Shown here: piece by piece, positions 17,756-24,301 of the stretch
Position numbering within the stretch: position 1 is the first letter of the stretch
How the letters are laid out: each line of letters begins with the position of its first letter
NCBI GenBank assembly: GCA_003133565.1
Contig: PKYB01000099.1
Span: 790 to 39,085, forward strand
Direction of reading: 5' to 3'
Length of the DNA stretch: 38,296 bases
Origin: Solirubrobacterales bacterium
Lineage (GTDB): Bacteria > Actinomycetota > Thermoleophilia > Solirubrobacterales > Solirubrobacteraceae
The notes under the pieces: model-generated
What the model was told of the DNA's origin: nothing
Seen by the model: only the letters and a program-made list of their open reading frames with translations
Database searches by the model: none
Made by a program: the position numbers and the translations under genes

Positions 17756-18774
17756 GACGCCTGCCCGGGGTTCGTGGCGATCATGTAGAAGGAGGCAGCG
17801 CCGTCGATGTAGTGCTTGTAGGCGAGCGCCGCGCGGCGCAGCGCCGGCAGGCGACGGGTGGTGTGGACTGTGAGCAGCCAGGCCGCGCGGCGGAGGCTCG
17901 TCTCCGGCTGGAGCTCGAAGGTCGTGGGCGAGAACATCGGGACAGTCCAGGGGTAGACCACCTGGACCTGCAGACCGGCGCGCCGGGCGGCATGGACGTA
18001 GCTCCAGGGCAGGTAGGCGTGCTCGTGCCCGTCGAACTGAGCAACTTCGTGGCCCGGCCGCCACTTCGGATCGCGCAGCGAGCGACACGTCTCGTTGACG
18101 ACGATCGCACGGCCGCCGGGTTTGAGCACGCGCGCCAGCTCGCGCATCGTGCGGTAAAGGTTCGCGCGATGGTTGTGGTGGAGCACCTCGCAACACCACA
18201 CGTAATCGAAGACACCGTCGGCGAAAGGCAGGTCGAACATCACTCCCAGCACCCGCTCGAAATAGATGTCCTTGGCCTCAAACCACCAGTCCGCCGTGCG
18301 GAGACCCTGCATCTGGTTGGCGTTGATGTCGAGCGCCGTGACGTCGAGATCGTTCTCGGCGAGCATCGCGCTCGCCCAGCAGGTGTTCGACCCGACGTCG
18401 AGGATGGTCTTGCCCGGCGCCAGGCCGAGCGCCGTCGTAGCGAGCGTCTGCTGCATAGCGCGCGCCTGACAGAACCAGTAGCCGTCCTCGCGAAAGGGCA
18501 GCGCGAGGATGTCCTCGCGCGTCCAGCCGTAGTCGTGCATCGTGTTGACAAAGCGGTCGAGGCCGGCGGCCTCGGCGGAGACGAACGGGGGCAGATCGGC
18601 GGGGAGCAGATCGACAATCCCGGCGCTCACCGACCGCTGATCACCGCACGAGCGACAGGTCAGAGTCCCCTCGCGCACCTCGCTTTCGCCGCTCCTCGCG
18701 TAAGCGGAGAGCTCGAACGATTGGCGGGCGTGGCAGCTAGGGCAGCGCAGCCGCTCAAGGGCGGCGGGCTTCAC
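17752..18774 (-). CDS. Methyltransferase with N-terminal zinc ribbon
   Basis: A protein of 340 residues from a GTG overlapping the dehydrogenase stop (GTGA). Residues 11-14 (CPSC) and 40-43 (CRSC) form a likely zinc ribbon of the Trm112-like kind, ending in VSAGIVDLLP. A class I methyltransferase core follows: KTILDVGSNTCWASAML in the motif I position (Gly-poor, GSNTC instead of GxGxG), VTALDINANQM, FDYVWCCEVLHHNH and RVLKPGGRAIVVNE. Its place in the middle of the wbp-like operon suggests it acts on that sugar or on the glycan carrying it. The exact target is unknown. Confidence 0.8.
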   Translation of the reverse strand: MKPAALERLRCPSCHARQSFELSAYARSGESEVREGTLTCRSCGDQRSVSAGIVDLLPADLPPFVSAEAAGLDRFVNTMHDYGWTREDILALPFREDGYWFCQARAMQQTLATTALGLAPGKTILDVGSNTCWASAMLAENDLDVTALDINANQMQGLRTADWWFEAKDIYFERVLGVMFDLPFADGVFDYVWCCEVLHHNHRANLYRTMRELARVLKPGGRAIVVNETCRSLRDPKWRPGHEVAQFDGHEHAYLPWSYVHAARRAGLQVQVVYPWTVPMFSPTTFELQPETSLRRAAWLLTVHTTRRLPALRRAALAYKHYIDGAASFYMIATNPGQAS

Positions 18775-20018
18775 AGAAGCACCACATTTGTGGCGCTGCT
18801 CGCGCGGGTCACGCCGCGCAGATCGAGCACGCAATCCACAGAGGCGGCGATCTGGTCGTAGTCGATCCCCTGGTGGGCTGTGACGATCACCGCGAGCGCC
18901 GCGCCGGCGAGCGCGTCAGCCAGCGGGAGTGAGCGCAGGCCAAAACGCTCGAGCGCCGGAACGTGGTCGTCGTGGTAGACGACCTCGGCACCGAGCTCGC
19001 GGAGCAGCGTGATGATCTTGACCGCCGGCGACTCGCGGATATCGCCGACGCCCGGCTTGTAGCTCACGCCGAGTACGGCGATGCGTGCACCGTGGACGGC
19101 GCGCCCGCGCTCGTTCAATACGCGCTGGAGCTTTGCGATGCAGTGGTAGGGCATCTGCTGATTTACCTTGCCCGCGAGTTCGACGAACTCGGTCGACATG
19201 TCGAACTCCCGCGCCCGCCAGGCGAGATAGAACGGATCGACCGGCAGGCAGTGGCCGCCCATCCCCGGTCCCGGCTCGAAGCGCATGAAACCGTAAGGCT
19301 TGGTTGCCGCCGCATCGACGACTTCCCAGATATCGATGCCCATGCGGTCGGTCAGCATCGCGAGCTCGTTCACCAGCGCGATGTTGACGGCGCGGAAGAT
19401 GTTCTCGAGCAGCTTGGTCAGCTCCGCGACCTCGGGCGTCGTGACCTGAACGATCTCGTCGCAGATCAGGCGATAGACGTTCTCGGCGTGCTGGGCGCAC
19501 GCCGCGGTGAGGCCGCCGATCAGCTTCGGCGTGTTGCGCAGCGTGTAGTCGGTCCGGCCCGGATCGACGCGTTCAGGCGAAAAGGCGACGTGGAAGTCAA
19601 AGCCCGCGCGGAGCCCCGACTGCTCGAGCAGCGGCACGACCCGCTCACGTGTCGTGCCGGGGTAGCTCGTCGACTCGATCACGACGAGCTGGCCGGCGCG
19701 CAGGATGGCGCTGACGCCGCGGACGCAGTCCAGCAAGGGCTCGAGATCGGGCTCGCCGTTTGGACTCAGCGGCGTCGGGGCGCAGATCAATACCGCATCG
19801 ACATCCGCCAGGGCCGCGTACTCATCGGTGGCGGCGATCCGTCGGCCCGCGGCGGTCAGCGTGGCATCGTCGAGGTCCTCGATGTAGGACTTCCCGGCGA
19901 TGATCGCCGCGACCCTCTGCTCATCGCGCTCGACACCAACGACGTCGACCTCCGCCTCAGCGAACGCGACCGCCAGCGGCAGACCGACATAGCCAAGACC
20001 AATCACGCCGACGCGCAT
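18771..20018 (-). CDS. wbpA: UDP-N-acetylglucosamine 6-dehydrogenase, WbpA-like
   Basis: A protein of 415 residues. MRVGVIGLGYVGLPLAVAF is the NAD-binding fold, VIESTSYPGTT and FSPERVDPG follow, TKLLENIFRAVNIALVNEL is the central helix with a conserved Lys (K202), and GPGMGGHCLPVDPFYL contains the catalytic Cys257. The spacing and wording of these motifs fit WbpA (UDP-GlcNAc to UDP-GlcNAcA, two NAD+) better than UDP-glucose dehydrogenase, though that is the alternative. It is the first gene of a four-gene operon in which every junction is a GTGA overlap. A TAGACT box sits 11 bases before the ATG. Confidence 0.88.
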   Translation of the reverse strand: MRVGVIGLGYVGLPLAVAFAEAEVDVVGVERDEQRVAAIIAGKSYIEDLDDATLTAAGRRIAATDEYAALADVDAVLICAPTPLSPNGEPDLEPLLDCVRGVSAILRAGQLVVIESTSYPGTTRERVVPLLEQSGLRAGFDFHVAFSPERVDPGRTDYTLRNTPKLIGGLTAACAQHAENVYRLICDEIVQVTTPEVAELTKLLENIFRAVNIALVNELAMLTDRMGIDIWEVVDAAATKPYGFMRFEPGPGMGGHCLPVDPFYLAWRAREFDMSTEFVELAGKVNQQMPYHCIAKLQRVLNERGRAVHGARIAVLGVSYKPGVGDIRESPAVKIITLLRELGAEVVYHDDHVPALERFGLRSLPLADALAGAALAVIVTAHQGIDYDQIAASVDCVLDLRGVTRASSATNVVLL

Positions 20019-20029
20019 CAGAGCAGCGC

Positions 20030-20035
20030 AGTCTA
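20030..20035 (-). promoter_or_regulatory. -10 box TAGACT for the wbp-like operon
   Basis: TAGACT ends 11 bases before the ATG at 20018, in line with other TAnnnT boxes in the window. It lies within an 8-base palindrome, GTCTAGAC (20031-20038), that is also found at 3612-3619. Confidence 0.5.
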
Positions 20036-20110
20036 GACGTGAGCGATTTGCTGGGAGATTCAGCCCCGCTCAGTCGTGAAGAACGAGGCTGCGACGACCG
20101 GCCACACCCA

Positions 20111-20953
20111 TCAGCCAACGCCGGGTTGGCGCATCCGCGTCGCGGCCTCCACGGCCTCGGCTCGGGAGTGCACCCCGAGCTTGCGCAGGATGCTTTTCGT
20201 GTGGCTGTAGACGGTGTCCTCGGAGAGGAACAGCTTGCTAGAGATGTCGCGCGTGGACTCGCCGGCGCAGATCAGGTCGAGAACCTCCCACTCACGCGTG
20301 GTCAGCGGGCTCTTCACCGGTCGCATGCCGGTGCCGTTCTCGCCGGTGCGGCGCAGAATCTCGATCAGGTGGCTGGTCAGCGAACGCGAAACTGCGGCCT
20401 CGCCGCCGGCGACCGAGCGCAGCGCGCGACCGACCGAGTCGATGCTCGTGTTCTTTGAGAGAAAGCCGCTGGCGCCGGCCCGCAGCGCGCGCACCTCGAC
20501 GTCGCGGTCCTGCGGCACGGAGAACATCACGACGCGCACCGTGGGCGCGCGTGTGACGATCTCGCGACATGCGCTGATGCCGTCGAGGATCGGCAAACCG
20601 ACCTCCATGAGCACGAGCTCCGGGCGATAGTGCACGGCGAGCTCTACGACCTCGACGCCGTCCTTGGCCTCGGCGGAGATGACAAAGGTTCGATCGAGCG
20701 CGAGTGAGTCACGGATCGCCCGACGCGCCAGCGGATCGGGATCGGCGATGATGATCCGCAGGCGTCCCGGCGGCTTCTCGCCCGGTTCGCGGGGGATCTC
20801 CTCGCCCTCCTGGGCATGCGCGAGCCGCAGTCGGTACTCACTGCGAGCCTGGTTCATCTGGGCGCCGGGGTCGGCGTCCTTGCGGGAGGCCTCTGTGGCC
20901 CCCGTGTCACCGTCTCCCGTCCCGTCGTGGCTGTCCCTGCGCCCGCTGGTCAT
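20111..20953 (-). CDS. NarL/FixJ-type response regulator with atypical receiver
   Basis: A protein of 280 residues. The ATG at 20953 is chosen because AAGGAG lies 8 bases upstream. A polar, probably disordered N-terminal tail (1-62) precedes a receiver domain (about 65-185) and a C-terminal LuxR-type helix-turn-helix (LTTREWEVLDLICAG, DISSKLFLSEDTVYSHTKSI, about 217-265). In the receiver the phosphoacceptor Asp is replaced: the strand reads LVLMEVGLP with Glu117. The second acidic metal ligand is Pro72 (ADPDPL). Ser145 and Lys167 of the switch are kept. It therefore probably works without Asp phosphorylation. It is the only evident regulator in the locus and could control neighbouring promoters. 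Confidence 0.88.
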   Translation of the reverse strand: MTSGRRDSHDGTGDGDTGATEASRKDADPGAQMNQARSEYRLRLAHAQEGEEIPREPGEKPPGRLRIIIADPDPLARRAIRDSLALDRTFVISAEAKDGVEVVELAVHYRPELVLMEVGLPILDGISACREIVTRAPTVRVVMFSVPQDRDVEVRALRAGASGFLSKNTSIDSVGRALRSVAGGEAAVSRSLTSHLIEILRRTGENGTGMRPVKSPLTTREWEVLDLICAGESTRDISSKLFLSEDTVYSHTKSILRKLGVHSRAEAVEAATRMRQPGVG

Positions 20954-20961
20954 CGTCGTAG

Positions 20962-20967
20962 CTCCTT
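20962..20967 (-). promoter_or_regulatory. Shine-Dalgarno AAGGAG of the response regulator
   Basis: AAGGAG lies 8 bases before the ATG at 20953 and decides this start over an in-frame ATG further downstream (residue 33) and over non-coding-looking upstream codons. Confidence 0.65.
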
Positions 20968-21086
20968 GGTGAAGTCCGTGGTGCCAGCGCCGCGAGTGCT
21001 TCCTCGCCTGATGCTGGGATAGATCCCCGGCCTTTCTGATGACCAGCGTAGGTCCCGATAAGTTGCGCTCGGGGGCGCTTTTTTCA

Positions 21087-21103
21087 CCACCCCCCCGGGG
21101 TGG
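21087..21103. other. GC-rich inverted repeat between divergent genes
   Basis: CCACCCC and GGGGTGG (7-base arms, 3-base spacer) lie between the divergent response regulator and the small methyltransferase-like gene. This could be an operator or a chance result of base composition. Just upstream, GCGC-loop-GCGC (21065-21078) followed by six T resembles a weak terminator on the plus strand. Confidence 0.3.
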
Positions 21104-21145
21104 ATACACCGCGGGGTAGCCCGTAGCGCTGCCGTTAATCCGGGT

Positions 21146-21604
21146 GTGAGCCGATCCTCAATCGCACTTCTTGCCGAGGGGCAAATCGAGCTCGAGAGCC
21201 CGCTCGAACGGGTACTGCGCGAGCGCACCGACGTGCTCGCGGCGGCGCGCCGGGTACTGCACATTGCGCCAGCGGCCCGCCTGCGCGCCACGCTCGCGGC
21301 GCTCGAGCAGCTCGACTACTTCGCCGCCGAGCCCACGCCCGGCAGCCTCGACTCGCTCGCGCTGCCCTTTGTCGAGGAGAGCTTCGATGTCGTGATCTGC
21401 GACGGCGCGGAGGATGGACGGCGCGTGCCGCTGCGCGAGATCGCGCGGATGCTGCGCCCGGGCGGTCGGGCGGTCCTCACGGCACCGAGCGGTGAGAGCG
21501 AGCAGACCTTCGCCGAGCTGCTCGCGCGAGCGGGCTTCTTTGCGACGCGGGTTCGCGAGCGCATGGCGCCCACTGTCTTCGTCTGCGTGCGGGGCGAGCT
21601 GTAG
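21146..21604 (+). CDS. Small methyltransferase-like protein
   Basis: A protein of 152 residues from GTG (21146), far shorter than usual class I methyltransferases. RRVLHIAPAARLRATLAAL near 35 corresponds to the LHxAPE variant of SAM motif I. PFVEESFDVVICDGAEDGR near 75 and EIARMLRPGGRAVLTAP near 100 match motifs IV and V. The segment between the first strand and motif IV is short, and the acidic ribose ligand is not obvious, so it may be a reduced or inactive form. It is divergent from the response regulator. Hairpins follow its stop. Confidence 0.7.
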   Translation: MSRSSIALLAEGQIELESPLERVLRERTDVLAAARRVLHIAPAARLRATLAALEQLDYFAAEPTPGSLDSLALPFVEESFDVVICDGAEDGRRVPLREIARMLRPGGRAVLTAPSGESEQTFAELLARAGFFATRVRERMAPTVFVCVRGEL

Positions 21605-21610
21605 CGGGAC

Positions 21611-21638
21611 AGCTCGTGCGTGCTCTTGCGCACGAGCT
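21611..21638 (+). terminator. Perfect 10-bp hairpin after gene 21146-21604
   Basis: AGCTCGTGCG and CGCACGAGCT form a perfect stem with an 8-base loop, starting 7 bases after the stop. No T tract follows, so it is a candidate terminator or 3'-end stabiliser rather than a classic intrinsic terminator. Confidence 0.5.
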
Positions 21639-21660
21639 CGGGTGCTAGATCGGGTTGCTG

Positions 21661-21695
21661 CGCCGCGCATTCACCACTTTGCGGCGTTTCTTTTT
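21661..21695 (+). terminator. Possible intrinsic terminator with T-rich tail
   Basis: CGCCGC and GCGGCG form a 6-bp stem with a 14-base loop, directly followed by TTTCTTTTT. T runs are rare in this GC-rich sequence. It lies in the gap between the small methyltransferase gene and the next promoter. Confidence 0.4.
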
Positions 21696-21791
21696 CGCGC
21701 CGGTGAGTGGCGTCCCCGTGGCCGAGACCTGACGCGTGATATTCACCAGACAGCGGAGCTTTTCCCCCGCGACGCACGCCGGGGATAGCCA

Positions 21792-21834
21792 TAGCATCGC
21801 GCAAGTGACCGTACCTAGCAGCAGGCCGAGGAGG
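21792..21834 (+). promoter_or_regulatory. -10 box and Shine-Dalgarno of gene 21844-22239
   Basis: TAGCAT (21792-21797) is a candidate -10 box. AGGAGG (21829-21834) lies 9 bases before the GTG at 21844. Together they give a normal leader of about 40 bases, unlike the leaderless genes around it. Confidence 0.45.
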
Positions 21835-21843
21835 AGCCTTAGC

Positions 21844-22239
21844 GTGAAGCAGTTGGAAGTCTCAAGATCGCAGCCCGAGGACGACCTTGGGTCGGTGGCA
21901 GCGCGCGCCCTCGGGTCGATTCACACCGCGATGTACGGCGGCGCACCGCAGGCAACGCGGGCGTGGGCCGATGGCAACGCCATCCTGCTCGTGGTACGCA
22001 GTCGCGCGGCCCTGGCCACTGATCCGAGCGAGTCCTCCGTGGGGCCGCTCGAGGCGATCCAGCGCATGGTGAGCGCGATCGTCTACCGCCACACCGGAGA
22101 GACGCTGCGCCCTGGTGGTCGCAGCGCCGACCCGCAGCGCGGGATCGCCGTACTCGCGTTCGAGCACGTGCCCAGATTCACGCGCGCGAAGGTGACGCTC
22201 GTCGCAGCGCCGACGCAACCGTCTCTCGGCGCCTGCTGA
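21844..22239 (+). CDS. DUF2294/MpsC-like small protein
   Basis: A protein of 131 residues from GTG 21844, chosen for the strong AGGAGG upstream. The central pattern IHTAMYGGAPQATRAWADGNAILLVVR, then AIVYRHTGETLRPGGRSADPQRGIAVLAFE, resembles DUF2294 (now MpsC-like, linked in Staphylococcus to a sodium-translocating membrane-potential system). The resemblance covers the YG-x-GP-like strand, the VVVL strand and the TGR...DP...FxLE end. No transmembrane segment is present. Its place in a polysaccharide locus is unexplained; it may be unrelated cargo. The assignment rests on motif memory and is moderate. Confidence 0.6.
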   Translation: MKQLEVSRSQPEDDLGSVAARALGSIHTAMYGGAPQATRAWADGNAILLVVRSRAALATDPSESSVGPLEAIQRMVSAIVYRHTGETLRPGGRSADPQRGIAVLAFEHVPRFTRAKVTLVAAPTQPSLGAC

Positions 22240-22287
22240 GCGCCCGTGCAGGCGCGCCGGCGTGGCGCAAATGGATAGAACACGCGG

Positions 22288-23121
22288 ATGGTCGCCGCAT
22301 CGCACCCGCCCGACACGCCGTCCCCGCCAGCGGTCGCCGCTGTGCTCGGGATCCCCTTGGCGACTGCTGGCTACGACGAGGTGCTCGACTGGATTGACGC
22401 GATGGTCGCGAGCCGCTCGCCTGGCTATCTCATCGCGGCCGCCGTTCACCTCGTGATGCTCGCGCAAGAGGACGCCTCGATCCGCGAGGCCGTGCTCGGC
22501 GCCTCGCTCGTCGTGCCCGACGGCCAGCCGCTGGTATGGGCGCTACGGCTGCTGGGCCATCGCGAGATCAGCGCCCGCGTTTACGGGCCCGACCTGATGC
22601 TTGCCTGCTGCGAGCGCGCCGCGCGCAGCGGAGCGCGAGCCTACCTCTACGGCGGCCGCAGTGAGGGTGCGCTCGTGGCGCTAACACTCAACCTGCGGAC
22701 GCGCTTTCCTGGCCTTCAGATCGTCGGCGCCTACGCGCCGCCGCATGTCGGCGGGAGCTCGGGCGCGCCGTTTCGCGAACCGACAGCCGACGAGGAGCGC
22801 AAGCTCATCGAGGAAATCGACGGCGCCGGCGCCGATATCGTCTGGGTCGGCACCGGCCAGCCCCACCAAGAGCTCTGGATGGCGCGCATGCGTCCGCATC
22901 TGCAGGCCCCGATGCTGATCGGCGTCGGAGCGGCTTTCGACTTCCATGCCGGACTGGTTGCCCAGGCGCCACCCTGGATGGGGCGCCACGGGCTCGAATG
23001 GTCCTACCGCCTGGCACGTGAGCCGCGGCGCCTCTGGCGCCGCTATCTGCACTACAACCCGCGCTTCGTGGCCGCCGTCGGCCGCCAGTATGCCGCGCGG
23101 CGACGCGACACGGGGCGCTGA
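22288..23121 (+). CDS. WecG/TagA/CpsF family glycosyltransferase (GT26)
   Basis: A protein of 277 residues. Family marks are LVVPDGQPLVWALRLLG (with the proposed catalytic Asp, D78), ARVYGPDLMLACCERAA, DIVWVGTGQPHQELWM, IGVGAAFDFHAG and QAPPWMGRHGLEWSYRL-EPRRLWRRYL. The family adds the second sugar (for example ManNAcA or ManNAc) to undecaprenyl-PP-GlcNAc at the membrane surface through its C-terminal appendage. In this protein the Thr-x-Asn usually found 26-28 residues before the Asp reads Ala-Ala-Ala (50-52). A diacetamido-uronic acid would suit as donor sugar, but that is speculation. Confidence 0.9.
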   Translation: MVAASHPPDTPSPPAVAAVLGIPLATAGYDEVLDWIDAMVASRSPGYLIAAAVHLVMLAQEDASIREAVLGASLVVPDGQPLVWALRLLGHREISARVYGPDLMLACCERAARSGARAYLYGGRSEGALVALTLNLRTRFPGLQIVGAYAPPHVGGSSGAPFREPTADEERKLIEEIDGAGADIVWVGTGQPHQELWMARMRPHLQAPMLIGVGAAFDFHAGLVAQAPPWMGRHGLEWSYRLAREPRRLWRRYLHYNPRFVAAVGRQYAARRRDTGR

Positions 23122-23273
23122 TGTCAAAGCGACTCGTCGTCGACGCTCGGTGAGGCTGACGATCGCTCGGGAACGCACGTAGGCTGCCAGCCTGGGAAGC
23201 TCAGAGCGACACCCATGAGTCGGTCGCCACGCCGTCGCGGTGTTGGCGCAAACGGGAAGGCCATCATCAGCAG

Positions 23274-24236
23274 GTGAAGCGAACAGCGTTCATTACTGGG
23301 ATCACTGGTCAGGACGGCTCTTATCTTGCCGAGCTGCTGCTCGACCGCGGTTACGACGTGCACGGGATGGTGCGCCGCTCATCGGTCGAGCGTTTCGACC
23401 GGATCGAGCATCTGCGCGGCCGGGTCACGCTCCACCAGGGCGACCTGCTCGACCAGCGCTCGCTCGGGGACGCGTTGCGTGCCACCCAGCCCGACGAGAT
23501 CTACAACCTGGCGGCAATGTCGTTCGTCGCCGTCTCCTGGGTGCAGCCGACGCTGACGGCCGAGTTCAGTGGAGTCGGCGTGACGCGCATCCTCGAAGCC
23601 GTGCGCGAAACGTGCCCGGATGCGCGGTTCTACCAAGCCTCATCGAGCGAGATGTTCGGCAAGGTGCGCGAGGTGCCGCAGACCGAGCTGACGCCGTTTT
23701 ACCCGCGCTCGCCCTACGGCGTCGCGAAAGCCTACGGTCACTTCATCACGGTCAACTACCGCGAGAGCTACGGCCTGCATGCGACGAGCGGCATCCTGTT
23801 CAACCACGAATCGCCGCGACGGGGGCTGGAGTTCGTCACGCGCAAGATCACCTGGCACGCCGCGGCGATCAAACTCGGGCTCGTGGACAAGCTGAGGCTC
23901 GGCAATCTCGACGCCGAGCGCGACTGGGGCTACGCGAAGGACTATGTCGAGGCGATGTGGATGATGCTGCAACGCGACCAGCCCGACGACTTCGTCATCG
24001 CGACGGGGGTCGCACACTCGGTGCGCGAATGCGTCGAGATCGCCTTCGACCAAGCCGGGCTCGCGGTAAATGACTATGTCGAGACTGATTCGTCACTGAT
24101 CCGCCCGGCCGACGTCGAGCAGCTGATCGGCGACTGCACGAAGGCGCGGGAGCTGCTCGGATGGGAGCCGCGCACCAACTTCGAGGCGCTGATCCGGCTG
24201 ATGGTCGACGCCGACCTTGCACTGCTCACGCAATGA
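23274..24236 (+). CDS. gmd: GDP-mannose 4,6-dehydratase
   Basis: A protein of 320 residues from [20 protein letters not shown] is the Gmd-type NADP Rossmann motif. [10 protein letters not shown] gives catalytic Ser124/Glu126, and SPYGVAK gives Tyr148 and Lys152. [20 protein letters not shown] and [14 protein letters not shown] are specific to Gmd. The enzyme converts GDP-D-mannose to GDP-4-keto-6-deoxy-D-mannose, precursor of GDP-fucose, GDP-rhamnose, perosamine or 6-deoxytalose. No matching reductase (Fcl/Rmd) is clear in this window, unless the Gmd-like protein at 25398 or another short-chain dehydrogenase serves. The aldolase gene follows after 65 bases. Confidence 0.93.
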   Translation: MKRTAFITGITGQDGSYLAELLLDRGYDVHGMVRRSSVERFDRIEHLRGRVTLHQGDLLDQRSLGDALRATQPDEIYNLAAMSFVAVSWVQPTLTAEFSGVGVTRILEAVRETCPDARFYQASSSEMFGKVREVPQTELTPFYPRSPYGVAKAYGHFITVNYRESYGLHATSGILFNHESPRRGLEFVTRKITWHAAAIKLGLVDKLRLGNLDAERDWGYAKDYVEAMWMMLQRDQPDDFVIATGVAHSVRECVEIAFDQAGLAVNDYVETDSSLIRPADVEQLIGDCTKARELLGWEPRTNFEALIRLMVDADLALLTQ

Positions 24237-24264
24237 GGCGCAGCCGGCGAGGCGTCGTGTCGGC

Positions 24265-24294
24265 TAGGCTCAAAAGATCTTGATCCCGAGGAGG
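24265..24294 (+). promoter_or_regulatory. -10 box and Shine-Dalgarno of the aldolase gene
   Basis: TAGGCT (24265-24270) is a candidate -10 box. GAGGAGG (24288-24294) lies 7 bases before the ATG at 24302. This is the best ribosome binding site in the window and suggests strong expression. Confidence 0.55.
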
Positions 24295-24301
24295 TTTTCC
24301 G

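Noticed and set aside
18963-20036. Long plus-strand open frame opposite the UDP-GlcNAc dehydrogenase gene
   Set aside because: It lies antisense to a clear enzyme gene, shows no motifs and has a typical GC-shadow composition. The same holds for 12482-13447 (minus), opposite the flippase, and 35289-36107 (plus), opposite the glycosylphosphotransferase.
20061-20091. Imperfect hairpin CAGCCCCG/CGAGGCTG between the regulator and the wbp-like operon
   Set aside because: Only 7 of 8 positions pair, the loop is 15 bases and no T tract follows. Too weak to call a terminator.
21065-21084. GCGC-loop-GCGC followed by six T on the plus strand
   Set aside because: The stem is only 4 bp and no plus-strand gene ends upstream, so a terminator has nothing to terminate. 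Mentioned only as part of the regulator's upstream region.
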